Source of the DNA: a virus
Virus record (IMG/VR): IMGVR_UViG_3300022821_000046
Span: 1-41,522 of that record
DNA length: 41,522 nucleotides
Direction: 5' to 3' (one strand)
Shown here: in pieces, positions 12,827 through 20,774 of the stretch
How positions within the stretch are numbered: position 1 is the stretch's first letter
Layout of the letters: every line of letters begins with the position of its first letter
Translations under genes and position numbers: made by a program
The notes under the pieces: generated by a model
What the model saw: the letters and a program-made list of their open reading frames with translations, nothing else
Database searches by the model: none
What the model was told of the DNA's origin: nothing

Positions 12827-14839
12827 ATGGGAATTAAAGATTTATTCACAACTATAAAAGGCAAATTCACTAGTTCTACTTCTAATACTTCCGATGCTTC
12901 TGATTTTGGGATTGAATTTCCAGGAACAGTAGATTTCACAGAGCAATTTAAAGGTGAAGTAAGAAATGTTAATAAAACGACTCCTGAAGATTTAGGTGAA
13001 GAACATCTGTTTGATTTTTCTATGATGGATAAGTTATATATGACATTCGGAATGGCAACAGCAACAATTGATAAATATGTTGATTATATTGTTGGTCCTG
13101 GAATATATTTAAAGGTAGCTGAAGAAGATAAACTTGCACAAAAGGCTAAAATAATACTAGAAGATTGGATGAAGGATATTAATTTTGACACTTTGTTAAG
13201 ACAATGGACTAAAGAAGCATTAAAGAAAGGTTCAGGTTTTATGGAGTTAGGAGATGAAGAGATCCTTAAAGCTAAAATACTAAATGCAACATATATGTAT
13301 ATTAAACGTGATGAATTTGGTGAAGTCCAGGAATATAATCAATATGTTGGTGGATTTAAAAGATTTGATAAAAAACAAGTGACACATTTCAAGCCAAATG
13401 AAGTTGCTCATATTGCATTTAACATAGTGGGTGATTATCCTTATGGAATTGGTATATTATATCCAACATTAAAAACAACAGAATCATTAGTATTTAATGA
13501 AGCACAATTATCAATGTTATTAAAAAGAAAAGCTAATTCTCCAATACATGCTAAATTAGGTGATAAGGAAAAAGGTATTATTCCAACTGCTGCAGCATTA
13601 TCAGCATTTGGTAAGAAAATGGAATGGCTTAATAACAAACATGAATGGGCAACAGGTCCTAATGTTGATATGAAAGTCTTAGAATTTGTTGGTGTTGGTG
13701 ATAAGTTTAACAGTATTTTAGATTATCAACAAAACATGTATTTTTATACAACTCAGATTCCAGAAGTATTAATGGGTAAAGGAAACATCCCAGAAGGATT
13801 AGCAAAAGTACAAATGAAAGCCTTTATGATGAGGATCCAAAGTTTCCAAGAAGAAATCGAGAAGGTAGTTGAACAACAAATATTTAAAAGAATTCTTAAT
13901 GTTCAAGGAATAGATGCTCATGTTGAATTAGAATGGGGATTGCCAGATGAAGAAGCGTCTAATGAAAAATTAGATAGAGTTAGCAACTTAATGAAGACCC
14001 CAACAACAACTAAAGCATTTTATACGTTACTAGAAGCAGAAGCAGTGAAACTATTAGGGCTAGATGAAGACAAATATGAACAATTATTATTAATAGAACC
14101 AGAACCTGTTGAAGAGCCTGTTGAAGATAAGAAAGAATTAACAGATAAAGAAAAACAGAAGATAGCCGATGAGAAAGAAAGAGACAAAGAAGAAACTACA
14201 TCACTACCATTAATTCCAGGAGAGCAAAGACAAGCAATAGATGATGAGCATATTCATACTGAATTATGCACTTGTGATATATGTAATGAAGGAGATATGT
14301 TTAAAGAATATAGCCTACAAGAATGGTTAGGTTTTAATTATCAAACATATATAGAAGACATACAAGATGTTATTGCATCAGACCAATTCAAATTATTAAA
14401 AGCAACAACACAACAAGATATAAAATTAGGTAAACTTAAACAAGTTAAAATAGAAAAACTTAGAAACATAATGCATGTTGGATTCACAGAAGGAAAGAGT
14501 GTAAAATGGATTGAGAACGAAATAAAAAGATCTGTAAAACCTCCTAACACATATAAAGAAAAAGACGGCAAATTTATTAAAACTACTGATAAAAGTTTAA
14601 GACCAAATATGATTGCAAGAACAGAAACAACACGATTTGCATCTCAAGGAGCATTAAAGAATTATGCTAGTAAAGGAGTTAAGAATGTTAGATGGGTGTC
14701 ATCATTAGGAGAAAGAACTTGCCAAGAATGTTCAGCAATGAATGGTGAAATATTTACAATCAACGAAGCAAATAACCAAATACCATTACATGTAGCTTGT
14801 AGATGTACATTTGCACCTATAACAGAGTTGGATTTATAA
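12827..14839 (+). CDS. Portal protein fused to head-morphogenesis (Mu gpF-like) domain
   Basis: A 670-residue fusion. Residues 1-430: portal protein (MDKLYMTFGMATATIDKYVD, GVGDKFNSILDYQQNMYFYT, and a helical TTQIPEVLMGKGN segment) forming the dodecameric DNA gate and connector. Residues 430-480: acidic linker. Residues 480-500: HIHTELCTCDICNEG, a possible zinc site. Residues 520-670: SPP1 gp7/Mu gpF-like minor head domain ending in TCQECSAMNGEIF ... HVACRCTFAP with C-x2-C and CRC. Such fusions are known in tailed viruses. The start follows late promoter P1, but no strong ribosome binding site is visible before ATG 12827. Confidence 0.9.
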   Translation: MGIKDLFTTIKGKFTSSTSNTSDASDFGIEFPGTVDFTEQFKGEVRNVNKTTPEDLGEEHLFDFSMMDKLYMTFGMATATIDKYVDYIVGPGIYLKVAEEDKLAQKAKIILEDWMKDINFDTLLRQWTKEALKKGSGFMELGDEEILKAKILNATYMYIKRDEFGEVQEYNQYVGGFKRFDKKQVTHFKPNEVAHIAFNIVGDYPYGIGILYPTLKTTESLVFNEAQLSMLLKRKANSPIHAKLGDKEKGIIPTAAALSAFGKKMEWLNNKHEWATGPNVDMKVLEFVGVGDKFNSILDYQQNMYFYTTQIPEVLMGKGNIPEGLAKVQMKAFMMRIQSFQEEIEKVVEQQIFKRILNVQGIDAHVELEWGLPDEEASNEKLDRVSNLMKTPTTTKAFYTLLEAEAVKLLGLDEDKYEQLLLIEPEPVEEPVEDKKELTDKEKQKIADEKERDKEETTSLPLIPGEQRQAIDDEHIHTELCTCDICNEGDMFKEYSLQEWLGFNYQTYIEDIQDVIASDQFKLLKATTQQDIKLGKLKQVKIEKLRNIMHVGFTEGKSVKWIENEIKRSVKPPNTYKEKDGKFIKTTDKSLRPNMIARTETTRFASQGALKNYASKGVKNVRWVSSLGERTCQECSAMNGEIFTINEANNQIPLHVACRCTFAPITELDL

Positions 14840-14994
14840 TGGAAAAACCAGTATGTTGTGTTAAAGGTTGTGAAAACCCAGCATTTATTTGTGTATATGA
14901 TGAATGGTATTGTGGAGAGTGCATGCATAAACTTCATAATAATAATAAGAAATTTTTACAAGAATCATTAAAAAGTAAGATCCGAGGTGATTAA
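14839..14994 (+). CDS. Zinc-ribbon-like small protein, 51 aa
   Basis: The ATG at 14839 shares its A with the portal stop. Cysteines at about 6, 7, 11, 18, 26 and 29 (PVCCVKGCENPAFICVYDEW, YCGECMHKL) form two knuckles able to bind zinc; the C-terminus is basic. This resembles small zinc-binding proteins found beside portal genes; role unknown. It ends with GAGGTGA that serves the next gene. Confidence 0.65.
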   Translation: MEKPVCCVKGCENPAFICVYDEWYCGECMHKLHNNNKKFLQESLKSKIRGD

Positions 14995-14995
14995 T

Positions 14996-15067
14996 ATGCC
15001 AGATAGAGATGGAACTGGACCAAGTGGACAAGGTGCAGGTACAGGAAAAGGAAGAGGAAATTGTTAA
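14996..15067 (+). CDS. DUF5320-like Gly-rich mini protein, 23 aa
   Basis: A 23-residue frame with GAGGTGA 5 bases before ATG 14996. The pattern MPDRDGTGPSGQGAGTGKGR ending in a single Cys follows the MPxxDxTGPxGxGxxTGxGxGxC form of DUF5320-like mini proteins frequent in methanogens and anaerobic bacteria. It lies between two head genes with no gaps, which supports a real gene. Function unknown; resemblance is by memory of the pattern. Confidence 0.5.
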   Translation: MPDRDGTGPSGQGAGTGKGRGNC

Positions 15068-15382
15068 ATGGTAGTGTTTATCAGCCCAAGATTTAATCAA
15101 AGGTTTTTACGAGATAAATTTAATACAGACATTGTTATTGACAGTGATTCTGCTACAGATTCGCTTAAAAATGAAGATGTATTGGTAACTGGCGATTGGG
15201 TAGATTATACAGGTAGCGAAACAGTTACTAGATCTCAAGCACAGTTTGCTGGTGTACCTAACGAATTACAATTATCAAGAGCAGGTATTATGGGTGAAGA
15301 GCAGCAACAACTAACACGAAGAGGTAATTCAGCACAAATGTATAGAACAAGAAAACACTTGGAGTATTTAGATTTCAAATGA
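15068..15382 (+). CDS. Hypothetical head-region protein, 104 aa
   Basis: ATG 15068 directly follows the mini gene's TAA. It has a beta-like first half (VFISPRFNQRFL, DIVIDSDSATDSL) and a polar second half rich in Gln and Arg (GEEQQQLTRRGNSAQMYRTR). Position between portal and prohead protease suggests a structural or assembly role. No family recognised. Confidence 0.5.
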   Translation: MVVFISPRFNQRFLRDKFNTDIVIDSDSATDSLKNEDVLVTGDWVDYTGSETVTRSQAQFAGVPNELQLSRAGIMGEEQQQLTRRGNSAQMYRTRKHLEYLDFK

Positions 15383-15777
15383 AAAAAACAGAAGAAGGAA
15401 TTGAAGTAACAATACGAGAAACAGAAGACATTAAAGAGGAGAATATTAAAGAATTAATATTACAATTGAATACAATAGACAGTACAGAAGCATCTTTGAT
15501 TACTCCATTAATTAATGGAAAATTACTTGCAGGTATTATAACATCAAATTTACCAGTTCACATTACAATATCATTAGTCAATAATCCATCAATCAAAATA
15601 TATGATAATAAAGAATTTGAGGGAAGTTATTATTTACCATTTATGATTTCATCAGTAAGTCATTCAGGAAATGTGTTTAACTTTGCTCTGTCTAATTGGA
15701 TGCTTAATGATATGTTAAAGATTAGCATTAAAGGACGAAAAGAAACTAATACTGAAATTAAATTAAGATATAAATAA
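15379..15777 (+). CDS. Hypothetical beta-rich head-region protein, 132 aa
   Basis: Overlaps the preceding gene by 4 bases (ATGA). Acidic N-terminus, then alternating strands (ASLITPLINGKLLAGIITSN, LPVHITISLVNN, FEGSYYLPFMISS, NFALSNWMLNDML), a beta-sandwich-like profile. Probably a virion structural or decoration protein. No family recognised. Confidence 0.5.
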   Translation: MKKTEEGIEVTIRETEDIKEENIKELILQLNTIDSTEASLITPLINGKLLAGIITSNLPVHITISLVNNPSIKIYDNKEFEGSYYLPFMISSVSHSGNVFNFALSNWMLNDMLKISIKGRKETNTEIKLRYK

Positions 15778-15788
15778 GGTGATAACCA

Positions 15789-16163
15789 ATGGTTAGAGAA
15801 GACAGAATAAAAACAGCAAATTTAACAACAGATACATTCACAGTAGCAACATCAGGAGTTGCAGTATATTTAGATAATCCTATTAATGGACAGATAGTTC
15901 AAATAGACCAATCAGCATTCTGGCAAAATGGTAGTTTATCATTATCAGTTTCAGGAACAGGTCAAGTAATATGGTTAAATAATGCATCAAGTGGTGCAGG
16001 AGTGAGTAATCATTATCCAGCACATTTCAATCAAACAGCTGCAGGAAGTATAGCAAACGCATCATTAGTTCCATATTGTGTAGATAATGTATTAATACTT
16101 AAAACAGGAAGCACAGCAAGTGGAACAGACCAAATATTAAGTGTAGATATTAAATATATTTAA
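15789..16163 (+). CDS. Predicted beta-sandwich virion protein, 124 aa
   Basis: GGTGA precedes ATG 15789. Ser/Thr/Gly-rich strands (DTFTVATSGVAVYLDNPING, SLSLSVSGTGQVIWLNNASS) and ending in DQILSVDIKYI. This composition is usual for capsid decoration or fibre-like proteins that face the medium. It lies in the run of small genes between portal and protease. Role inferred from composition only. Confidence 0.5.
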   Translation: MVREDRIKTANLTTDTFTVATSGVAVYLDNPINGQIVQIDQSAFWQNGSLSLSVSGTGQVIWLNNASSGAGVSNHYPAHFNQTAAGSIANASLVPYCVDNVLILKTGSTASGTDQILSVDIKYI

Positions 16164-16171
16164 GGTGAACT

Positions 16172-16507
16172 ATGGCAGAGGCGATAATTGATGGTACAGG
16201 AAGTGGAAACTACTGGCGAATAAATTCATCAGGAGCAGGATTAGTAGTATTAGATGCTCCAATAGTTATTGGTAGTGTTAGTGTCGCAGTAGACACAGTT
16301 TATGTTCAAAGTGGAGTTACTTTTGTTGATACAAGACGACCTACATTAGATTCTTGGAATCCTGGATTAACAATGGTATGGTCTTCTGGAGTTGGAGTTA
16401 ATGGTAGTCAATTAACACAAGTAATAAAAGGAGACGGAGCAGGAAGTGTTGTTCAAGATTTATCATGGACAGATGATACATTAACTAATGTAGGAAGTTG
16501 GTATTAA
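16172..16507 (+). CDS. Predicted virion surface protein, 111 aa
   Basis: AAGGTGA lies ahead of ATG 16172. Gly/Ser/Val-rich beta protein (GTGSGNYWRINSSGAGLVVL, VIGSVSVAVDTVYVQSGVTF) with several tryptophans. It ends directly against the next start. Likely structural, with a role similar to its neighbour at 15789; no family recognised. Confidence 0.5.
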   Translation: MAEAIIDGTGSGNYWRINSSGAGLVVLDAPIVIGSVSVAVDTVYVQSGVTFVDTRRPTLDSWNPGLTMVWSSGVGVNGSQLTQVIKGDGAGSVVQDLSWTDDTLTNVGSWY

Positions 16508-16705
16508 ATGCCAAAACCAAATCCTCCAAGACCTGATTTTACTAATTTTATTATTGAACATCAAATTTATTCTCATAATGGTGAATTTCTTAAATTAGAT
16601 GGTTCTAATGCTAATACAGATATTGATATTGGTATTTATAACTTTACAGCTACAGATGGGACAGTAGTAATATTAACATACGAGACAACAGAGGGATGGT
16701 ATTAA
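16508..16705 (+). CDS. Hypothetical small beta protein, 65 aa
   Basis: ATG 16508 directly follows the previous TAA. Pro-rich opening (PKPNPPRPDFTNF), then DGSNANTDIDIGIYNFTATD and VVILTYETTEGWY. Its C-terminal sequence resembles that of the broken next gene (TVIYE ending), so the two may be related modules. Function unknown. Confidence 0.5.
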   Translation: MPKPNPPRPDFTNFIIEHQIYSHNGEFLKLDGSNANTDIDIGIYNFTATDGTVVILTYETTEGWY

Positions 16706-16706
16706 A

Positions 16707-16809
16707 ATGAGCAGTATCTTTAGATTTTCAAGGAATGCCATTTAGTGATGGATTAAGATTATATGTAGAAACAGGAAAAGATGCAAGTTTAACAGTAATA
16801 TACGAATAA
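16707..16809 (+). pseudogene. Small gene disrupted at its start codon
   Basis: ATG 16707 opens a frame that stops after 12 residues. If the A at 16710 is removed the ATG joins a coding-like frame (AVSLDFQGMPFSDGLRLYVE, TGKDASLTVIYE) ending TAA 16807-16809, which overlaps the next ATG by one base as is usual here. That frame has no other start until an internal ATG (23 residues). One-base insertion by mutation or sequencing error. Confidence 0.5.
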
Positions 16810-17003
16810 TGGAGACAATGGAAGAGCAACATAAAAATAAATTAATAAATAATATGCAAATTAAATTAAGATTTTTGCAGAAAGATTTATTAAAAGCACT
16901 AAGATGTGCTAATGTAAGAATTAAATTTTTACAAAATGATTTAGATAGATTAAAAACTTCAGAGGAGGTAAACGAAAATGGAACAACAAAAACAATTAAC
17001 TAA
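16809..17003 (+). CDS. Coiled-coil protein, 64 aa
   Basis: ATG 16809 overlaps the previous stop. Basic helical heptads (NKLINNMQIKLRFLQKDLLK, NVRIKFLQNDLDRLK). It overlaps the next gene, in another frame, by 26 bases, and its last codons carry the GAGGT ribosome binding site for it. Unknown function; may act in assembly. Confidence 0.5.
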   Translation: METMEEQHKNKLINNMQIKLRFLQKDLLKALRCANVRIKFLQNDLDRLKTSEEVNENGTTKTIN

Positions 17004-17160
17004 AGAGCAAGCATTTGCATTAGTAGATAGAGTGTGCTCAAATGTTCAATTAACTAGAGCAGATAATGCATCAGTAATTGCAGCACTTCAATTGATAGCT
17101 AAAGAGTTGTCAGACAAACCAGTAGAACCAGTAAAAAAAGAAATAGACAAAAAGGTGTAA
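16978..17160 (+). CDS. Hypothetical helical protein, 60 aa
   Basis: GAGGTAAACGAAA precedes ATG 16978. A compact helical protein (LTKEQAFALVDRVCSNVQLT, SVIAALQLIAKELSD) with a charged tail, resembling small phage helical proteins rather than any named family. It ends the portal transcription unit, just upstream of late promoter P2. Confidence 0.5.
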   Translation: MEQQKQLTKEQAFALVDRVCSNVQLTRADNASVIAALQLIAKELSDKPVEPVKKEIDKKV

Positions 17161-17178
17161 AAACCTTATTTTCTTCTT

Positions 17179-17230
17179 AATTATATAATTAGGTTAATAA
17201 CATTTAAATATTATAAAAAATATATTTTCT
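17179..17230 (+). promoter_or_regulatory. Late promoter P2 (protease, scaffold, capsid)
   Basis: AATTATATAATT at 17179-17190, 12 bases (AGGTTAATAACA), TTTAAATA at 17203-17210, then AAAAAATATATTTT near the expected start at about 17230. Nearly identical to P1 over more than 40 bases despite lying between unrelated genes. Drives the capsid genes. Confidence 0.75.
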
Positions 17231-17261
17231 CTATGAGGAGTTTAATTTAAAGGTGGAAAAC

Positions 17262-17888
17262 ATGACCGATATATCTAATACAGAAAAATTATGCGAATTT
17301 ATGGTTCCTATTTCCGAAGCAGTAACAGTCGGAGAAGATTTTATAATAAAAGGAATAGCCATAAACTCAACAACAACACGTAATGGTGTTAAATACACAG
17401 CTGAAGAATTATCTAAAGCAGCTCATACCTTAACAGGTAGACCAATTCTAAAAGACCATGAGAATTCTATTGATAACATTATTGGTAAAGTAAAAAAGTC
17501 TTCATTTGATAATGCTATAAAGGCAATACCATTTGAAGGAAAGATAATGGAAAAGAAATATCAAGAAATGATAAAAGATGGTAGAATTAATAGTGTTAGT
17601 ATTGGTGCCATGGTTAAAGAAATAACAGAAGAGAAAGTAAATGAAGATTCTAATGAAACAGTGTTAGTACCTAAGGGTATTGAGTTTGTAGAATTGAGTC
17701 TTGTCGCAGTACCATCAGACCCTAATGCAAATTTTGCGAGAGCAGTTTGTGAAAAGTTTGCTAATACAGATAATACAAAAATATTAAAAGAAAATATTGA
17801 AAAGCTTGAATTACAAACAGGAATTTTTAAATGCAGAAAAGAAATGAATTCAAGAATAGAAAAACAAAATAGGAGGTTTTCTAAATGA
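17262..17888 (+). CDS. Prohead protease (HK97/U35-type)
   Basis: Start at ATG 17262 with AGGTGG ahead; an in-frame GTG at 17253 overlaps that site. 208 residues. Catalytic His66 in KDHENS and Ser111/113 in NSVSIGAM fit the serine protease fold of head maturation proteases; a third landmark is VELSLVAVPSDPNA. It cleaves scaffold and capsid N-termini inside the procapsid. The C-terminal 35 residues are helical and basic. It overlaps the scaffold gene by 4 bases (ATGA), the usual arrangement. Confidence 0.85.
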   Translation: MTDISNTEKLCEFMVPISEAVTVGEDFIIKGIAINSTTTRNGVKYTAEELSKAAHTLTGRPILKDHENSIDNIIGKVKKSSFDNAIKAIPFEGKIMEKKYQEMIKDGRINSVSIGAMVKEITEEKVNEDSNETVLVPKGIEFVELSLVAVPSDPNANFARAVCEKFANTDNTKILKENIEKLELQTGIFKCRKEMNSRIEKQNRRFSK

Positions 17889-18325
17889 CCGAAACAGAAG
17901 ATATGAAAGCTCAGTTATCCCAATTGGAAGAAGAGTTAAAAAATCTGAAAGAAGCTGAAGAAGTACCTGCAGAGGAACCAGCAGAAGAAGCTGAAGTTCC
18001 AGCTGAAGAAGTAGCAGAACCAGTAGAGGAAGAAAAACCAGTTGAAGAACCAGTTGAAGCCCCTGCAGAAGAAGTTGCAGAATCAGAAGAAGTTGCAGAA
18101 AAAGTTGATATTTCAGAAATTAAAGAAAGCATTGGAAAAGTGCTTAAGGAATTAAAAACAATGAAAGAATCAAAAGTTAAATTAAAAGGAAAAATAGTAA
18201 AAGAAAAAGCAGATTCTGAATTAGATAATTATATGTTTGAAAGAACAGAATTTGGAAAAGGATTTTCAATGTATGAAGACCCAGCAAAGTTGGACGCTAA
18301 AAAGTACCAACGATTAGTGAGGTAG
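17885..18325 (+). CDS. Putative scaffolding protein
   Basis: A 146-residue, highly acidic helical protein. Residues 5-20 are coiled coil (MKAQLSQLEEELKNLKEAEE), 20-75 are a Pro/Ala/Glu repeat (PAEEPAEEAEVPAEEV), 75-115 a second Lys-rich helix, and the C-terminus is basic/aromatic and could bind capsid protein. Position between protease and capsid plus composition fit an internal scaffold. The repeats make it low-complexity, so homology evidence would be weak. Confidence 0.65.
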   Translation: MTETEDMKAQLSQLEEELKNLKEAEEVPAEEPAEEAEVPAEEVAEPVEEEKPVEEPVEAPAEEVAESEEVAEKVDISEIKESIGKVLKELKTMKESKVKLKGKIVKEKADSELDNYMFERTEFGKGFSMYEDPAKLDAKKYQRLVR

Positions 18326-18332
18326 ATAGAAA

Positions 18333-18767
18333 ATGGTTATGAATCCAAACGGAGCAGTACCAGTACTTGATGGTGGTACTCCAAGAACAATATCAGGATA
18401 CGCAAAAGAAATTATCTCAGGTGGAATGTTTGTAGCAGCATCAGGAGCAACAGGCGTAGTTTCATCAGGAGCAGATTCAGTTGCAACAAGCGACATTGAA
18501 TTTACAAATAGTGCAAGTGGAGCAGAATTTACAGGAATTGCTATGAATACAGCAGCATCAGGAGCATTAATAACAGTAGCAACAAGAGGAGTCTTTATTG
18601 TTCCAACAGATGCTACAGTAGATGCAGGTGTTTTAGTAAGATGTGATGGACAGCAAGTACAAGCATTAGGTTCAGTTGCAGCAAATTTAGCATCACAGCA
18701 ACCTATAGGTAGAGCATTAACAGGAGGAGCATCAGGTGGATTTTTACTTGTTGACATCCACGGATAG
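18333..18767 (+). CDS. Capsid decoration-like protein A
   Basis: A 144-residue Ala/Gly/Ser/Val-rich beta protein just before the major capsid gene. The motif AKEIISGGMFVAASGATG is shared with the protein at 19751 (EAIISGGMWVVGSAASG), so the two are paralogues flanking the capsid gene. Small beta proteins of this type (DUF2190 or gpD-like) stabilise mature capsids at the lattice axes. GAGGT precedes ATG 18333. Confidence 0.65.
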   Translation: MVMNPNGAVPVLDGGTPRTISGYAKEIISGGMFVAASGATGVVSSGADSVATSDIEFTNSASGAEFTGIAMNTAASGALITVATRGVFIVPTDATVDAGVLVRCDGQQVQALGSVAANLASQQPIGRALTGGASGGFLLVDIHG

Positions 18768-18778
18768 GTGAAAAGAAG

Positions 18779-19636
18779 ATGACACTAGAATACTTAAAAG
18801 AATATTTAAGCACAGCAGATGGTACAGAAGGAAGTTTGTTAATTGCGAAAAAGATTTACGATACACTTATTGAGGAAGTAGATAAAAACTTAATCCCAAG
18901 AAGTGAAGCAGGATTATATTTTGGTCCAGGAGACATTCCAGGTTCAAGTATAGACATAGATTTAGCAACAGCTAATACTATGGGTGTTAGAATTGTATCT
19001 GAAGGAACAGAAATCCCTATGGATCAAGTTGCTTACACAAGCACTAACCTAAAACCAGTTAAATACGGAGTGGCTATTAGAATCACTCGTGAATTAATGG
19101 AAGATGGTAAGTGGAATTTGTTACAACACAATGTAAAAATTGCAGGAAAAAGATTATCCGAAAACGAAACAAGTTTAATATTAAACTCATTCGCAGACGC
19201 ATCTAATACAGTAACAGGTGGAGCAGCAGCAACAATAGCAAACATTACAAGAGCAATGCAGTATTTAGATGATGCAGATTATCAACCTACTACATTATTT
19301 ATTGGAATGGAATTCCTTAACGACTTAAGAAACATTGATACTTTCGTTGAAGCAAATAAAGTAGGTAATACTGAAATGCTTGATAGAGGATTTGTAGGAA
19401 CAATCTATGGTTTGAATGTAGTTAAATTCTCAACAAATGCAGCACCAACAACAACTTGGAGCAAATATGGTATCGTAACAGATAAAATGAATGCTTATGC
19501 AATTGCTGAAAAAAGACCAGTATCAGTTGAAAACTTTGACTTACCAACATACGATATGAGTGCAGCAGCTGTAACTCAAAGAATCGTTGTTGAATTAATC
19601 AGAGCAGATGCAGTTTGTAAAATTACTACTTCTTAA
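18779..19636 (+). CDS. Major capsid protein (HK97 fold)
   Basis: A 285-residue protein. The N-terminal helix and E-loop region (LIPRSEAGLYFGPGDIPGSS), spine (SENETSLILNSFADASNT), P-domain and A-domain strands (YGLNVVKFSTNAAPTT, VENFDLPTYDMSAAAVTQRI) follow the HK97-fold order seen in phage and archaeal tailed-virus capsids. It forms the icosahedral shell. The N-terminus shows no long delta domain, fitting a separate scaffold gene. GGTGA precedes ATG 18779. A T-rich terminator follows directly, usual for this most abundant product. Confidence 0.85.
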   Translation: MTLEYLKEYLSTADGTEGSLLIAKKIYDTLIEEVDKNLIPRSEAGLYFGPGDIPGSSIDIDLATANTMGVRIVSEGTEIPMDQVAYTSTNLKPVKYGVAIRITRELMEDGKWNLLQHNVKIAGKRLSENETSLILNSFADASNTVTGGAAATIANITRAMQYLDDADYQPTTLFIGMEFLNDLRNIDTFVEANKVGNTEMLDRGFVGTIYGLNVVKFSTNAAPTTTWSKYGIVTDKMNAYAIAEKRPVSVENFDLPTYDMSAAAVTQRIVVELIRADAVCKITTS

Positions 19637-19672
19637 AGTAGTTTATTTTTTTTTATTTTTTTTATTTTAATA
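19637..19672 (+). terminator. T-rich terminator after major capsid gene
   Basis: Beginning at the capsid stop codon, about 33 bases are nearly all T with a few A (three T runs of 5 to 9). No hairpin is needed for archaeal termination. It probably sets a high ratio of capsid to downstream products. Confidence 0.6.
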
Positions 19673-19680
19673 TTTAATCA

Positions 19681-19733
19681 ATTCACAATATTGTGAATAT
19701 CCCGAATAGCTGGATGCCCAGTGTTCAATTGAA
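19681..19733 (+). promoter_or_regulatory. Two palindromes in the leader of the second decoration gene
   Basis: ATTCACAATATTGTGAAT (19681-19698) is a perfect 18-bp palindrome and GTTCAATTGAAC (19722-19733) a perfect 12-bp one. They lie between the capsid terminator and the AAGGAGG ribosome binding site of the gene at 19751. They could be operators, RNA hairpins or a processing site; no TATA box as clear as those of P1-P4 is present. Confidence 0.4.
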
Positions 19734-19750
19734 CGAGTAAGGAGGAACAA

Positions 19751-20323
19751 ATGACAAAAGACGGATTACGAAGAACTAATTTTAGAATAATAAATTTAGA
19801 CGTTGCAGGTTCAACAACAATTAATACTATTAATGTTACTGGAAGTGCAACATTCTCAGGTGAAATAGATGCAACATTAGGTTCAGTAACAGCTGGAGCA
19901 TTAATTGCATATAATGATTTAGAAGTTTCTAAGAGTATATTTACATCAGCTAACAATGAAGAAGGAACAATTATAAATAACATTCCAGCAGAAGCAATAA
20001 TTTCAGGTGGAATGTGGGTTGTTGGAAGTGCAGCAAGTGGAACAACAATGGCTATGGTATCAAAACCAAGTGCAAGTACAACAACAGTTCCATTAGGGAT
20101 ATGTTTAGGAACAACAGCAAGTGGAGCATTTCCAAACATTCAAATCAAAGGACAAAATAATTCTATCATAGCAGACACAACTGTAATTGCAGGAGCATCA
20201 GTTTCAGCAGGTTCAGGTGGAGCACATAATACAGGAATAACAACAACTGTAGCAGGTAGAGGAAGAGCAATTGCTTTAAGAGGAGCAGGTTCAGAAGGAT
20301 TATTATCAGTTTATTTAATATAG
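19751..20323 (+). CDS. Capsid decoration-like protein B
   Basis: A 190-residue protein with ribosome binding site AAGGAGG. Residues 1-70 are a polar beta extension (NFRIINLDVAGSTTINTINV, TGSATFSGEIDATLGSVTAG) reminiscent of virion-surface repeats; residues 75-190 repeat the decoration motif shared with the protein at 18333. The extra N-terminal domain probably projects outward. It likely binds capsid hexamers or trimers. Confidence 0.6.
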   Translation: MTKDGLRRTNFRIINLDVAGSTTINTINVTGSATFSGEIDATLGSVTAGALIAYNDLEVSKSIFTSANNEEGTIINNIPAEAIISGGMWVVGSAASGTTMAMVSKPSASTTTVPLGICLGTTASGAFPNIQIKGQNNSIIADTTVIAGASVSAGSGGAHNTGITTTVAGRGRAIALRGAGSEGLLSVYLI

Positions 20324-20335
20324 GTGACAAAAAAA

Positions 20336-20530
20336 ATGGTAAAGAAAAAACAATCAATTTCAGAAGTAATTCCAGAAAAGGAAGAAGCAATTCCAGTAAA
20401 GGAACAAGAAGTTCCTGTAGAACATAAATGTCCAAGATGTGGTGCAAATATGGTTATTACTGGTGGTGGTCCATCTGGTTCAGATTTACATTGTAATAAA
20501 TGTGGATTAAACAACACAAAGGTGATATAA
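20336..20530 (+). CDS. Zinc-ribbon protein
   Basis: Start at ATG 20336, with GGTGA 8 bases ahead; a GTG at 20324 overlaps that site. 64 residues: a basic start (KKKQSISEV), a Glu/Pro/Val linker and a C-terminal ribbon CPRCGANMVITGGG ... LHCNKCGLNN with two C-x2-C pairs. One zinc is expected. Its place among capsid genes suggests a virion or assembly protein; function unknown. Confidence 0.6.
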   Translation: MVKKKQSISEVIPEKEEAIPVKEQEVPVEHKCPRCGANMVITGGGPSGSDLHCNKCGLNNTKVI

Positions 20531-20531
20531 T

Positions 20532-20768
20532 ATGACAACAGGAAGTACAGTAAAAGGTTTAGTTCCAGGATTAAGAGAACATTTAGGTGGAGCAGAAATT
20601 ATGTATGTTCTAGGTAACCCAAGTGGTATAGTATGTCCAGCAGCAGAAGGAGTAGGTCCAGGACAAGGTGTAAGTGGTGGAGTTGTTGCGTATGATAATG
20701 CTAACAATGAATATTATGTTAATAATTCAGGAACAGATTGGTTACATTTAGGAAGTGTAGATTTTTAG
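20532..20768 (+). CDS. Hypothetical Gly-rich head protein, 78 aa
   Basis: ATG 20532 follows the zinc-ribbon stop by one base. Gly/Val-rich with short strands (GGAEIMYVLGNPSGIVCPAA, GVVAYDNANNEYYVNNSGTD), ending in WLHLGSVDF. Composition suits a small structural protein. No family recognised. Confidence 0.5.
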   Translation: MTTGSTVKGLVPGLREHLGGAEIMYVLGNPSGIVCPAAEGVGPGQGVSGGVVAYDNANNEYYVNNSGTDWLHLGSVDF

Positions 20769-20774
20769 GTAATT

